64,000 bases of DNA from Puia dinghuensis (lineage in GTDB: Bacteria; Bacteroidota; Bacteroidia; Chitinophagales; Chitinophagaceae): the NCBI RefSeq assembly GCF_014642875.1, contig NZ_BMJC01000006.1, positions 186,001-250,000 of the forward strand, read 5' to 3'. The notes beneath the pieces were generated by a model. It had not been told where the DNA came from, made no database searches, and saw only the letters and a list, made by a program, of their open reading frames with translations. Within the stretch, counting starts at the first letter, position 1; each line of letters opens with the position of its first letter. This document shows, piece after piece, positions 41,246 through 50,988 of this stretch. Both the position numbers and the translations under genes were made by a program.

Positions 41246-44200
41246 TTAGGGGAGCGGTTGTAGTCCCTCCCATTTTACTTTCCATTTTCCGTCCTTCGGG
41301 ATACCGGGGTTTCCTATTGTGCACCCATCGAAGCCAGCACACATCAGCGCGACAGCCGCCAGCAGGCCGCCGTTGCCCGGCAGGTAGAGCCGGAGCCGCT
41401 CGTCCTGGTAGTTATGACCGTCCGGCAGATACGTGTTCTTTTTCACCGGCATCAGGAGGGCGTCTATGGCTTTTTCGGGCAGCCCTAGCCTGGTCGCCGT
41501 CATCGCGATGAGCGGATAGTCCCAGCCCCAGGTGGACTCCCAGTCCCAATTAGTCATCACCCAGTCAAAGGTAGCATGCATCGTTGAAGTATCGAGCCCG
41601 GTTGTTTTTGGCAGAAATCCGTAGGTGGCCAGGACGACGGGATGGTCGCCGCGATAACGCGGGTTGGTATAGGCGTCGGTGGCGCCTTCGGTAGGATAAT
41701 AGAGGCCGTCGTGTTGAGGCAGGGGAGCCAATTGGTCTTCTACCCGCTGCCAGTCGGAGTTTGCGGGTTGACCGAGGCGGGCGCGCCATTGTTGTGCGAC
41801 TGCCAATGCCCAACGCCAGTAGGCCAGTTCGAAGCAGGGATTTACCGTGCTGTCGGCCTTGAACCGCTCCTGCGCGGGGATGAGGGCCGGGCCAAGGACG
41901 TAGCGTTGTATGATGCTGTCGTATGCCGCATAGGAGGCCATAAAATCGGCGGTGGAGTCAATGAGGGCGCCGTACTTTTTCAGGATAGATGCTTTGTCGG
42001 TTGCGGCACGGTATGTTAATTCGGCGAGGTAGATAAAATGCGGTTGTTGCCAGATGAGGAAGGCGCCGACGGAGGAGGGGCTTTCGCCGCCTCGGGGGTC
42101 GGTCATCTTCTGCCAGCGAAGACCCGCGTATCCCTGGCGCCGGGCGATGGCTCTTGCGCCGGCGGCAGCCGTTGCATACCAGTCGAGCGAACGCTGAAGC
42201 AGTTCGGGATGGTTCCAGAGGGCGAAGTGGGCGTCGTGCCACCAGTGCATTTCAAGATGGGGTTTGCCGTACCAGCTGTTATAGGTGAGGCCGGTTTCCT
42301 GTGGTGGGTAGTCCCCCGCGTCCTGGATGCGCGTGAGGTATTGGGAGAGGACGATACGGCGCTCGAGTTCGGCGGCACGGGGGTCTATGCTGCCGGAGCA
42401 GTCGACGGCGGCGCCGGTTTGCCAGTAGACACGCCAGGCTTCCGCGGCTGCAGCCCTTATGCGCGCATAGGTTTCTCCGTTGGACGGGGATGGGAGAGCG
42501 GATATGAAGAGTGCGGTGATACAAAAGGTGTCCACCGCCGCCATGGGGGTAATGAGGTAGTAATGAGGTTGGTGTTTGGTGAGCGTTGCGTTAGTATAGG
42601 TGGCTTGGATGTAGTATGTAGTCGTATCGAGGTCGTGGCGGATGCGGGCGCCAGTGGGGGTGAGGTTTTCGATGGTTGTTTTGTGGGCTTCGGGGTGGGT
42701 CCAGTTGTCGCCGTAATCGGTGAAGGCGTTGGTGGGATAGGGCAAGCGGAGGCGAATCCGGAGCCGGTTTTGATGTATGAGGCCCGAATGGATGTTTATG
42801 GCGATGGCGTCGTTGTCGGGGTCGGCGATAGTAGAGACATCGACGGGTGTGCCTTCGAGGGTGAAATGACTTCTGATCTCGCCCGACCAAAGGATGAGCT
42901 CCTGGTGGATGTCTTTTATATCCTCGAGGGTGGCGGGGCTGCCGTCCTGTTTTTTTAGCTCGAAGCCGATGTTGCCGAGTTGAAGCCGGTGAGGGTTCTC
43001 GCGGAAGTAATCGACTGCTTTATTCTTCAACTGGACACTATAGGTGATGTCACGGCCATGGATGTGATAGGGTTTGAGGGTTTCGGCGAACCGGTAGCCG
43101 GCCGTGTCGGGAAAGCTGTGCCAACCCCATTCGGATTCGGTGCCGAGGGAGATGCCTTTGTCATAGGCTTCGGGGAAGGATTGCAGCCCCGTGACGTCGA
43201 CGGTGAAAGCGAAGCGGCCATTGCCAACCGAGAGCGCTGAAAGCGGGTCGGCATTTGTGTTCACGGGGTTATGACGATCGATGAGGGCATGGCGGTCAAT
43301 GGGGCTATCAGGTTTTGGTTTTAGCTCGTCGGGGTTAGCCCGGGAGTGAGCCGACCAGACAAAGCGGCTTGAATCATTGATCAGCGATTTGATGGTGACA
43401 TAGTCTATTTCGGCAGCAGGATGGAATCGGGGCGACTCCATGTATTTGATAAGACTGTAATAGAGTTGACGAGAGGCCGGGCGATCGGCGGAGATATTGG
43501 GACCGAGATCGGCACTGCTGACGATGAGCCGCCCCTTCCCTACCCTTGCCTCGAAGATAAGCCCGAGCCGGCGATTCAAAAACCAGGTATCGATGGGTTG
43601 CACCAGCGGGCGGAAGCTTTTTGGAAAATCCTCGAGATGCATCACCTGCGCCTTATAAAGGATATCCCACCATTGATAATCGCTGTGGTAGCTGGTGGGA
43701 AAATGCTGAAACGCCGGGTTGGCAGCATCGAGGAGAATGCCGAGGGTATGTGGTGGCCGCATCTTGAACCAGGAAGTATTCCAGAAGACGGGAGTGAAGT
43801 TCATGACGATCTCTTTACCTTTCCTGATCTTGCCCGCAGCATTAAAAAAAACCGTACCGCCGAAATCGAGCAGCATGTGCGCTTTTTCGTTGAGCTCGGT
43901 GCAATAGTAAACGTGGTCGGATGATAAAGCCGGCAGCTTCGCCGGGTAGACCCAGCAGTCCCACTCGTTGGCATAGGGTGTGTTGCGGACGGCGACTTCG
44001 AGATGAAGATGCGTAGCACGGCTGATCGCATTTAGCGGGATGGTTATTCCGCCGATGGTGGTGACATCGCCGGTTGGGATATCCCTCCCTGTGAAAGCAC
44101 CTCTTGCCAGAATGGCGTTGCTGTCGTCGCGGAGATCCCAGTCAATAACCGCGTCGTGCAGTGGCGCCTTGCCGTAGTGATAGAGTTCGATCGCCGCGGT

Positions 44201-46144
44201 AAGCGTATCGGTGTTGTACCAGACAAATTTCGGAAGCCGGGCGAGCGGTACGGTCGAATTACAGAACCGCGACCAGGCTTTTGCGTTGATATAGCCTTTC
44301 TCCTGCCAGAGGGCATCGAGGACGCCCACCAGCGCCGTGCCCTGGCCGGAATAGTCGGTGAGACAAAGCAATTGGAAGCCGGCAGAGCCTTTCGTACGCA
44401 AAGATCTTTCGATCTCCGCCTTGTAACAAAGCGCTTGTAGCTTTCCGGAAGCCATGAGAAAACGGCGGGCTTCGTCACCCATGCCCTGTTGCCCGAGATC
44501 GTCGCGGAATATCTCAAAATTTTTGGCCTTATAGACACCGGTATATCTGGGGATCTCCGAAAAATCCGGATAGGCGCACCACTGGCCCATTTCGTGCGTG
44601 ACATAGGGAACGGCAAATTTTTCAACGACGGCATGATAGTCCGTCATGGATTCGGGGAGACTGTTCCAGTTGAGCCCGCGGGGACCCGATTTCACCATAT
44701 AATCGTTGGCGGGGATCAGGGGCCAGTTGCTGCCGACGTCCGCGCCGGTATATACGCGACGGCGATCTTTATTCTGCCAGTACCGGACAAACTTTGTCAG
44801 ATAGTCGGCCTGGTGGCCGCCGCGTGGTTCGTTGCCATAGGCCAGCATACAAAATGACGCATAGTTGCCATAGGCCGTCGCCATCCGGTTGGTCTCATCG
44901 AAGATAAATTGGTCGATGGGTTTGTCATCGCCAAGGGAAGACCCATGGTTGGCCCAGGACGGCCCTTCGGGCTGGAGGTAGAAGCCAACGCGATCTGCCG
45001 CCTGAAACGCCGCCTCCGGTGGGCAATAGGAGTGAAAGCGCATATGATTGAGACCGTAAGATCGCGCGATACGAAAGACCCTTTCCCACGAACGTTCGTC
45101 CATCGGTGCATAGCCGGTGAGCGGGAATTCGCAGTTCTCGACCATCCCGCGCAGATGGACCGTGCGGCCGTTGACAGTGAAGTGAGTGCCCTCGACTTTG
45201 AATTCGCGCATCCCGAACTCGATATTGCGTATGTCGCCGTTGTCGAGTTTGACCCTAAGCCTGTAAAGCGCGGGATCGAACTCATCCCAGAGAAGGGGGT
45301 GGTCACCCATGGGAAGGTCGATATCCAGCGAATCGCCGGTGATGGGGTAGGTATGAGGGGGAATGTGTTGGTGCTCGCTGGTATTGAAGCTGGCGGCAGA
45401 GAGGGTAATGGAGCCATGGCCCCCATGCACGGTGATGTGGACACGGGCAATCTTGCGGGAAATGTCGGGGTATACCTGGACATCATCGATGTAGGTGGCG
45501 GGGCGGGCTGTCAGCAGGAGTCTGCCGGCGACGCCATTCCAGTTGCCCTGCGTCTGGTCGGTGAGGCTATGGGAGTCGGGACCGACATTGATATCCTTAA
45601 TGCGATTGTCGATGCGGAGGGTAAGAAGGTGACGACCGGGGGCAAGGCCGGTGAGGTCGAACTCCTGCGCCGTACAAAACCCGTAGTAATGTCCCATGGG
45701 TTTGTCGTCGAGCCAGACGGTGGTCTCGCTGTGTGGACGTTCGAGGTACAAAACGATGTGACGGCCCTGCCAGCCGGCCGGAATATCGATGGTTCGCTGG
45801 TACCAGGCGGCGCCAAGGTAATGTTTTGGCGGGGTGAGCCAAAAGGGGAATTTGAGGTTGCCGGGCTGCCGGTATTTGGCCATCCGCGGATCGAAGAACC
45901 AACTGCTGTCGTAGATGCTGGCAGTCCATTTGGTGTCGATAGTGACGGGATCGCCCTTGCCGTTCTGCATCATCGAGCCGGGGAGATAAATGGAGTCGGG
46001 GAGTTTTTTTGCAAACCAATGTTGAGCTTCCCCCTCATCATGCGGATCCATGCGGAAACGCCAGACACCGGCGAGGCTTAGGGTATCGGCCGCGTGCGTA
46101 GAGAGGAAGCCGACAAGCAGCAATATGGTCGGGAATGCGCGCAT
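41246..46144 (-). CDS. Giant fusion: GH2 enzyme plus six-hairpin glycosidase-like domain
   Basis: 1632 residues with a signal peptide (MRAFPTILLLVGFLSTHAAD). Residues 20-about 940 are a GH2 enzyme: sugar-binding domain (WYQRTIDIPAGWQGRHIVLY), barrel with acid/base Glu in SFCMLAYGNEPRGG and probable nucleophile in VPYVTHEMGQW, then accessory domains. Residues about 965-1632 begin LSALSVGNGRFAFTVDVTGL and form an (alpha/alpha)6-type domain with ETGLTYNSWYGKPHLEMHWW and TNWDWESTWGWDYPLIAMTA, reminiscent of GH65/GH95-like enzymes but not assigned by me to any family. It overlaps the acetylesterase stop by 1 bp. Two active sites on one chain suggest sequential cleavage of one side chain. Periplasmic. 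Confidence 0.83.
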   Translation of the reverse strand: MRAFPTILLLVGFLSTHAADTLSLAGVWRFRMDPHDEGEAQHWFAKKLPDSIYLPGSMMQNGKGDPVTIDTKWTASIYDSSWFFDPRMAKYRQPGNLKFPFWLTPPKHYLGAAWYQRTIDIPAGWQGRHIVLYLERPHSETTVWLDDKPMGHYYGFCTAQEFDLTGLAPGRHLLTLRIDNRIKDINVGPDSHSLTDQTQGNWNGVAGRLLLTARPATYIDDVQVYPDISRKIARVHITVHGGHGSITLSAASFNTSEHQHIPPHTYPITGDSLDIDLPMGDHPLLWDEFDPALYRLRVKLDNGDIRNIEFGMREFKVEGTHFTVNGRTVHLRGMVENCEFPLTGYAPMDERSWERVFRIARSYGLNHMRFHSYCPPEAAFQAADRVGFYLQPEGPSWANHGSSLGDDKPIDQFIFDETNRMATAYGNYASFCMLAYGNEPRGGHQADYLTKFVRYWQNKDRRRVYTGADVGSNWPLIPANDYMVKSGPRGLNWNSLPESMTDYHAVVEKFAVPYVTHEMGQWCAYPDFSEIPRYTGVYKAKNFEIFRDDLGQQGMGDEARRFLMASGKLQALCYKAEIERSLRTKGSAGFQLLCLTDYSGQGTALVGVLDALWQEKGYINAKAWSRFCNSTVPLARLPKFVWYNTDTLTAAIELYHYGKAPLHDAVIDWDLRDDSNAILARGAFTGRDIPTGDVTTIGGITIPLNAISRATHLHLEVAVRNTPYANEWDCWVYPAKLPALSSDHVYYCTELNEKAHMLLDFGGTVFFNAAGKIRKGKEIVMNFTPVFWNTSWFKMRPPHTLGILLDAANPAFQHFPTSYHSDYQWWDILYKAQVMHLEDFPKSFRPLVQPIDTWFLNRRLGLIFEARVGKGRLIVSSADLGPNISADRPASRQLYYSLIKYMESPRFHPAAEIDYVTIKSLINDSSRFVWSAHSRANPDELKPKPDSPIDRHALIDRHNPVNTNADPLSALSVGNGRFAFTVDVTGLQSFPEAYDKGISLGTESEWGWHSFPDTAGYRFAETLKPYHIHGRDITYSVQLKNKAVDYFRENPHRLQLGNIGFELKKQDGSPATLEDIKDIHQELILWSGEIRSHFTLEGTPVDVSTIADPDNDAIAINIHSGLIHQNRLRIRLRLPYPTNAFTDYGDNWTHPEAHKTTIENLTPTGARIRHDLDTTTYYIQATYTNATLTKHQPHYYLITPMAAVDTFCITALFISALPSPSNGETYARIRAAAAEAWRVYWQTGAAVDCSGSIDPRAAELERRIVLSQYLTRIQDAGDYPPQETGLTYNSWYGKPHLEMHWWHDAHFALWNHPELLQRSLDWYATAAAGARAIARRQGYAGLRWQKMTDPRGGESPSSVGAFLIWQQPHFIYLAELTYRAATDKASILKKYGALIDSTADFMASYAAYDSIIQRYVLGPALIPAQERFKADSTVNPCFELAYWRWALAVAQQWRARLGQPANSDWQRVEDQLAPLPQHDGLYYPTEGATDAYTNPRYRGDHPVVLATYGFLPKTTGLDTSTMHATFDWVMTNWDWESTWGWDYPLIAMTATRLGLPEKAIDALLMPVKKNTYLPDGHNYQDERLRLYLPGNGGLLAAVALMCAGFDGCTIGNPGIPKDGKWKVKWEGLQPLP

Positions 46145-46905
46145 CAGGGCCGAAGATATTGAGTCAGCAGAAGGCCATGCAGCTGGCGCAGACCGGTGAC
46201 GACAGACGTGGCGTTGAGTTTGGCGCCGGCTTCGTTGGTGTGGGTATGATCACCGGGGAAGAAATCCTTTACCTTGTCGGGTCCCAGCTGATCATATTGA
46301 TCGGCGATGATGGCGTTGAGATCGATGAAATACGCCCCGGTAGTCGTCGCCGTTTCCTGCGCCCACTTGCCATAATCGCCCGAATTGCGGATCACCTTGC
46401 CGTCCTTGAAGATATTCCGGGGGATGGGCGAACAGATGATGGCTGTAGCACCTTTCGATTTTGTATCGGTAACATATTTCCGCATATACCAGCCGTAGGT
46501 ATGGACGGTCTCGTTCTTTTTCAAGATGGGGTTATAGATATTTGCCGAATCCTCGCCAATACCTTTTATCGTTCCGCGGGCGCGGGCTGTATCGTCCAGC
46601 GGTCCGCCGTCGTTATGTCCGAATTGCATGATGACATAATCACCGGGTTTCAACTGATCCAGCACCTTGTCCCAGTGCCCTTCGGTGATAAAGGTACGGC
46701 TGCTGCGGCCTCCCAGCGCGTAATTCCGGACAGCGATCTTCGTAGTATCAAAAGACTGGCCGAGGAAGCTGCCCCAGCCCCAGAGGCTGCCGTCGCCCCT
46801 GCCTTTCCCGTTCATGACGGTGGAGTCACCGATGATGTAGACCGTGGGTCTGCTATCCTGTAAAAGAGCTGTGAAAAAAAGAATAAGGAAGGATACTCTT
46901 ATCAT
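46144..46905 (-). CDS. Rhamnogalacturonan acetylesterase-like SGNH hydrolase (CE12)
   Basis: 253 residues with a signal peptide (MIRVSFLILFFTALLQ). SGNH blocks: nucleophile Ser in VYIIGDSTVMNGKGRG, Gly in NYALGGRSSRTFI, Asn in VIMQFGHNDGGPLDD, and the Asp/His pair in FFPGDHTHTNEAGA. This is the arrangement of CE12 esterases that remove acetyl groups from rhamnogalacturonan. It lies between the GH106-GH28 gene (4-bp overlap) and the giant GH2 fusion (1-bp overlap), so its substrate is probably acetylated pectin. Confidence 0.9.
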   Translation of the reverse strand: MIRVSFLILFFTALLQDSRPTVYIIGDSTVMNGKGRGDGSLWGWGSFLGQSFDTTKIAVRNYALGGRSSRTFITEGHWDKVLDQLKPGDYVIMQFGHNDGGPLDDTARARGTIKGIGEDSANIYNPILKKNETVHTYGWYMRKYVTDTKSKGATAIICSPIPRNIFKDGKVIRNSGDYGKWAQETATTTGAYFIDLNAIIADQYDQLGPDKVKDFFPGDHTHTNEAGAKLNATSVVTGLRQLHGLLLTQYLRP

Positions 46906-49900
46906 GGTTGGGAATTTTTGATCTGTAGTTGCGAACCATCCTTTGTATTGATAGTCATTTTATCCAGATGCCAGTCTTTGGCCCAGTTAACCTCCCCGGC
47001 CGTGGCGGCATTGATAGTGGTATTTTCGATATGAAAGCCAGTGATCAGCGATTGTTCCAGCCCGGTGGCCGAGATGGCTTTTTTGGCACTACCCACGGTG
47101 ATATTCGAGACATAGATGTCTTTAAAATGCGGAATGCCTTTTTCCGGGGGTTCTATCTTGTGGAGCATCGTCTTCCAATGGGCGGGGATGGAGTCGGAGT
47201 TATAGCCGGCGGGAAGCATGGAATAACTATAGGCCGGGTTCCAGTTCATGGTGAAGAGGATGGCGTTGCCGACACTATCCATGTGAATGTTTCGGACATG
47301 GATGTCCTCAACGGTTCCGCCCCGGGTCGTCGCCGATTTGATATGAAAGCCGTTGCCAGTGCCTTTTGCGGTGAGATCGGTGGCCAGCACATGGCGGATG
47401 CCGCCGGAGGTCTCGCTGCCGATGGTGAGCAGTCCACCGCCCTTACGGGCGGTGCAGTTGCGGATGACGACATATTCGGTGGGCCGGTTGACGCGGAGAC
47501 CATCCCAGTCGCGGCCCGCCTTGAGGCAAAAGTCGTCGTCATTGCAGTCGATATCGCAATTCTCAACCAACACCCATGAAGAGGAATCGATGTCGACACC
47601 ATCGGTGCTGGGTCCATGCCCGTCTTCGTTGTTGCGGACCGTGATGCCGTTGACCGTAACATATTTCGAATACAACACCTGTACCGTCCAGAAGCCGGCG
47701 TCGATGAATTTGACGCCTTGTACCGTAATGTCTTCGGCATTCTGTACGAGCAGCGTACGGACGCGTTTGGCGTCATAGTCGACGATCCACCGCAGACCTT
47801 TGGGATCGTAGGTTTTGCGCATGTTCCAATATTTATCCCAACAGAACTTACCGCGCGCATTCACTGTCCCTTCGCCGGTGATGGCGGCTTTTTTTGCCCC
47901 GATGATGTTGATAAGGGCGGCGGGCCAGCGCATTTCGATGCCGGCGATGCGGGTGTCGATCTCCGGGTAGTCTTCAAAATGCTGGCTGCCGAGCAATTGA
48001 ACGTCCTTGTCGAGACGGAGCGTGACGCCGTCCTTTAGAAAGAGCGAGCCGGTGAGATATTTACCCGGGGCCAGGGTGACGATGCCGCCGCCTTTGGCTG
48101 AGCAGGCGTCGATGGCGGACTGGATAGCTTTTGTGGAAAGCGTGACGCCGGTGTTGTCTGCGCCGGTGACGGGGAAGATCGTTGTTGATGGAGGAAGGGC
48201 ACGTGCGCCGACATGCGTAGTCCAGTCAGGGTCGGCCGCGTTGGTCAGCGGGGTGAGCGTAACAGGGCCCATCAAACCCTCGTCCTCCGGGGTCCATTTC
48301 GAAGCGTCGAATAAGCCATCGGGGCCCCGGTTGCTGCGTAGGTGGGGTGGGAAATTATAGTTATAGAACTTCTTCCAGGGAATTTGCTTTCGATCCATGT
48401 CGATGATGCGATTGACCATGCCGCCGGAGACTGTTATCTCCAGGAAATTACGGAGTTGGAGAGCCGATGCCGGCAGCGTCAGGCGGTAGTCGGGACCGAT
48501 GAGGGTGGCGATCTTTTTACCGTTGAGGTTGATCTCCGCGGTGCGGGCCACTTTGCCGAGATCGAGTAGCCAGGCCCTGGCGGAGCCGGAAGGACGGGCG
48601 AAAGTGAGAGTATATTTCGCGGTGCCCTCGAACGTTTTATCACTCCAGGGACCCAGCTGTTTTAGCGTTGCGGCCGGAGGAAGCGTGGGGCCGCCGCTGA
48701 GGAATTCGAGCCGCCAGTCGCCTTCGATGGCAATCGGGTCGCCCGCAGGGGTATAATAAGCAAAGAGCGCATCGTGCGTCGCTACATTGGTTTCGATGAT
48801 GCAGGACTTCCCGGGCGCCAATTGGAGGTAGACGGCATTGTCTTTTTGACGAGCCAGCCCTTTTTCGCCCGTCATGGGGTCGAAGATGGCGGCAGTGGTG
48901 AAGGGCGCTGCAAGCGGCGCATAGCCGGTGAAGGTCTTTGTGGCGTGGTTGACGATGAAATAGACACGACCGTCACCATAGCTGCGGCGAATGAAGGCGA
49001 GGCTGTCTTCGACAAGGGCTTCCCGGCTGACACGAGCGTGCGCCAACAGCGTGGAGAGGTGGGCGCTTACAACGAAGTTCTGCCCGGCGAGCAGTTGCCC
49101 GAAGGCAGTGGTACGTTGCGCGAGGTCACCGAGTCCGGGAGGGCCGGAAGGCAGGGCCTTGTAAACCAGAACGGTGACGCCCTTTTTTTCGAGGGCGATC
49201 AGTTTTTCCAGAGCGCCAGGCGAGAGATAGCGGCAATCCGGAAGAAGGATAGTCTTGTACCGGGCCGGCAGCGGTTGTTGCAGCTGCTTATCGGAAACAT
49301 AATCAAACGCGTACCCATGTGCTTGCAGATATTCCGCGCATTCCTTAAAACCGGTGTTGGTAAATTCCGGGTCCATGCGGTCGTAGTGTTTCAGTGGTGC
49401 ATTGCCGGGACCGGGCTCTGACCAGCTGTCGTAAATCGGGTAGTAGAGCAGGATATCATTATCCGGCGCCCCCTGTTGGAGGAAGGACTGGCAGCGGGCG
49501 ACATATTGGTTCAGCGCGGAGAAATCGCGCCACTCCGGGTCATTGGGAGTGAAATGAACGGAAGCATAGAAGAGCCAGCCCGGCCAGGGGTCGTTTATAG
49601 GCGTATAGGCAGTTCCGTGATAGAAGACATGATTGACGCCGCCGAGGAAAAAACCATCCAGGGCCCTTTTTACGTCGCTATACGAACTCAGGAAATGTTC
49701 GTTCAGCCATGTGACGGTCTCCGCAGAAGCCAGGGGTTTGCCGGTGACATGGGCGGCAGAGGTGGCGAATTTATACCGCAGAATTTCCTGGCCTTCCGTC
49801 TCGGGGATATCGCTGGCGGCATAGAGGTCGAGGATATTGGCCGGAGAGCCATGAGCCTGGTTGCGGATGATGGCGCCTTTTGTATGCGCCCAATCGTGCC

Positions 49901-50975
49901 AGGGCCGGGTGAATTGTTCGAGCAACAGATCGGAGATGGTCTCCCGGTAGTCGCACAGCACCCGGGCGTTAACATCGGGGCTGTCCTTGCCGAACAGGGC
50001 CGGAAGGTGCTGGCGAAGATCGTACCCACGATGACTGCGGAAGGCTTCGAAGAAGGCCGCCGTCCAGTTGCTTTGGCCACGGGAGTCATCCACTTCATAG
50101 CTGTCGTTGAAGAAGCTGCGCAATGGCTGCAGCTCATGACCGGCAAAGGCCGTATCGAAGCGGCTCAGGTATTTGCGCAGGGCCTTCGCCGAAAAATGGT
50201 CGATGACATTGCCTTCTGCTCCCGGCGACGCACGTTCCACCATTTTGCCGTGCCAGCCCAGGAAGAGGCCATAGAGGGTCCAGTTGCTGCCAGGAGGCGC
50301 CGTCCAGTCGAGATGGCCGGTGGCGTCTACCTTCGAAGTAAGATCGAGCACCTCGCCGGTGGAGGAATACCCCATCAGGGTCTGCAAGGGTGCGGTGTCG
50401 GGGAAGCGCACCTGGAAGAGGGCCAGGGCCTGGAGCGCTGCGTTGGAAAAAACGGGTTCTTTCAACTGCGCGACGGTCGTCGGCCGGCCATCGGTGTGGA
50501 CATAGGGTTCCTGGATGAATCTGATCATCGTATCAGCGAGGTTGGCTCCGCCGGCAACGGTCCAGGTCTTTGTGAACAGCTCGCGACAGGCATAGGTGGA
50601 ATCTATCAGCGGTCCACCCCCAAACGGCCATCCCGTACCGGTGGACATATCCAGTCCCAGGCCAAGGCGTTTAGCCTCCCCGAGGGTGTAGGAAAACAGG
50701 TTCATCCATTGGGGCGAAAGGTAATCGACAAAGCGGGACTCGTATCCTTTTACCCCATAGATGGGGGTTAGTTCGAGCCCGCCCAGGCCCGCAGCCTGGT
50801 ATTGCGTCATATTGGCGGTGAGGTTCTCGCTATCGACGGCATTACCCATCCACCACCAGCGTGTCCAGGGTTTTGTCTGCGCGGTGATGGCGGGCCATTC
50901 GAGTTGGGCACGGGTGAAAAAAGGTACGAGCAGGAGGATGAAGAGCCGGTAACAACGGGCCACAGGATAACGCAT
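46902..50975 (-). CDS. Fusion of GH106 alpha-L-rhamnosidase and GH28 polygalacturonase
   Basis: 1357 residues with a signal peptide ending near FTRAQ. Residues 25-920 are a GH106 enzyme (TKPWTRWWWMGNAVDSENLT, LGGLELTPIYGVKGYESRF, LGLGLDMSTGTGWPFGGGPL, C-terminal NFPPHLRSNRGPDGLFDASK). Residues about 930-1357 are a right-handed beta-helix GH28 enzyme: start AIQSAIDACSAKGGGIVTLA, catalytic region STDGVDIDSS, CNDDDFCLKAGRDWDG with the Asp pair, and LTIGSETSGGIRHV. GH106 removes alpha-linked rhamnose and GH28 cuts galacturonic or rhamnogalacturonic backbones, so the fusion could trim rhamnose-galacturonate oligosaccharides from one end. It follows the PL22 gene by 13 bp. Periplasmic. Confidence 0.88.
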   Translation of the reverse strand: MRYPVARCYRLFILLLVPFFTRAQLEWPAITAQTKPWTRWWWMGNAVDSENLTANMTQYQAAGLGGLELTPIYGVKGYESRFVDYLSPQWMNLFSYTLGEAKRLGLGLDMSTGTGWPFGGGPLIDSTYACRELFTKTWTVAGGANLADTMIRFIQEPYVHTDGRPTTVAQLKEPVFSNAALQALALFQVRFPDTAPLQTLMGYSSTGEVLDLTSKVDATGHLDWTAPPGSNWTLYGLFLGWHGKMVERASPGAEGNVIDHFSAKALRKYLSRFDTAFAGHELQPLRSFFNDSYEVDDSRGQSNWTAAFFEAFRSHRGYDLRQHLPALFGKDSPDVNARVLCDYRETISDLLLEQFTRPWHDWAHTKGAIIRNQAHGSPANILDLYAASDIPETEGQEILRYKFATSAAHVTGKPLASAETVTWLNEHFLSSYSDVKRALDGFFLGGVNHVFYHGTAYTPINDPWPGWLFYASVHFTPNDPEWRDFSALNQYVARCQSFLQQGAPDNDILLYYPIYDSWSEPGPGNAPLKHYDRMDPEFTNTGFKECAEYLQAHGYAFDYVSDKQLQQPLPARYKTILLPDCRYLSPGALEKLIALEKKGVTVLVYKALPSGPPGLGDLAQRTTAFGQLLAGQNFVVSAHLSTLLAHARVSREALVEDSLAFIRRSYGDGRVYFIVNHATKTFTGYAPLAAPFTTAAIFDPMTGEKGLARQKDNAVYLQLAPGKSCIIETNVATHDALFAYYTPAGDPIAIEGDWRLEFLSGGPTLPPAATLKQLGPWSDKTFEGTAKYTLTFARPSGSARAWLLDLGKVARTAEINLNGKKIATLIGPDYRLTLPASALQLRNFLEITVSGGMVNRIIDMDRKQIPWKKFYNYNFPPHLRSNRGPDGLFDASKWTPEDEGLMGPVTLTPLTNAADPDWTTHVGARALPPSTTIFPVTGADNTGVTLSTKAIQSAIDACSAKGGGIVTLAPGKYLTGSLFLKDGVTLRLDKDVQLLGSQHFEDYPEIDTRIAGIEMRWPAALINIIGAKKAAITGEGTVNARGKFCWDKYWNMRKTYDPKGLRWIVDYDAKRVRTLLVQNAEDITVQGVKFIDAGFWTVQVLYSKYVTVNGITVRNNEDGHGPSTDGVDIDSSSWVLVENCDIDCNDDDFCLKAGRDWDGLRVNRPTEYVVIRNCTARKGGGLLTIGSETSGGIRHVLATDLTAKGTGNGFHIKSATTRGGTVEDIHVRNIHMDSVGNAILFTMNWNPAYSYSMLPAGYNSDSIPAHWKTMLHKIEPPEKGIPHFKDIYVSNITVGSAKKAISATGLEQSLITGFHIENTTINAATAGEVNWAKDWHLDKMTINTKDGSQLQIKNSQP

Positions 50976-50988
50976 GGGTTCAGATAGT

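Noticed and set aside
49476-50771. 431-residue frame antisense to the GH106-GH28 gene, with similar long frames at 39641-41224 and 52431-53744
   Set aside because: All are shadows of real genes in a complementary frame, with no signal peptide, domain or operon context.
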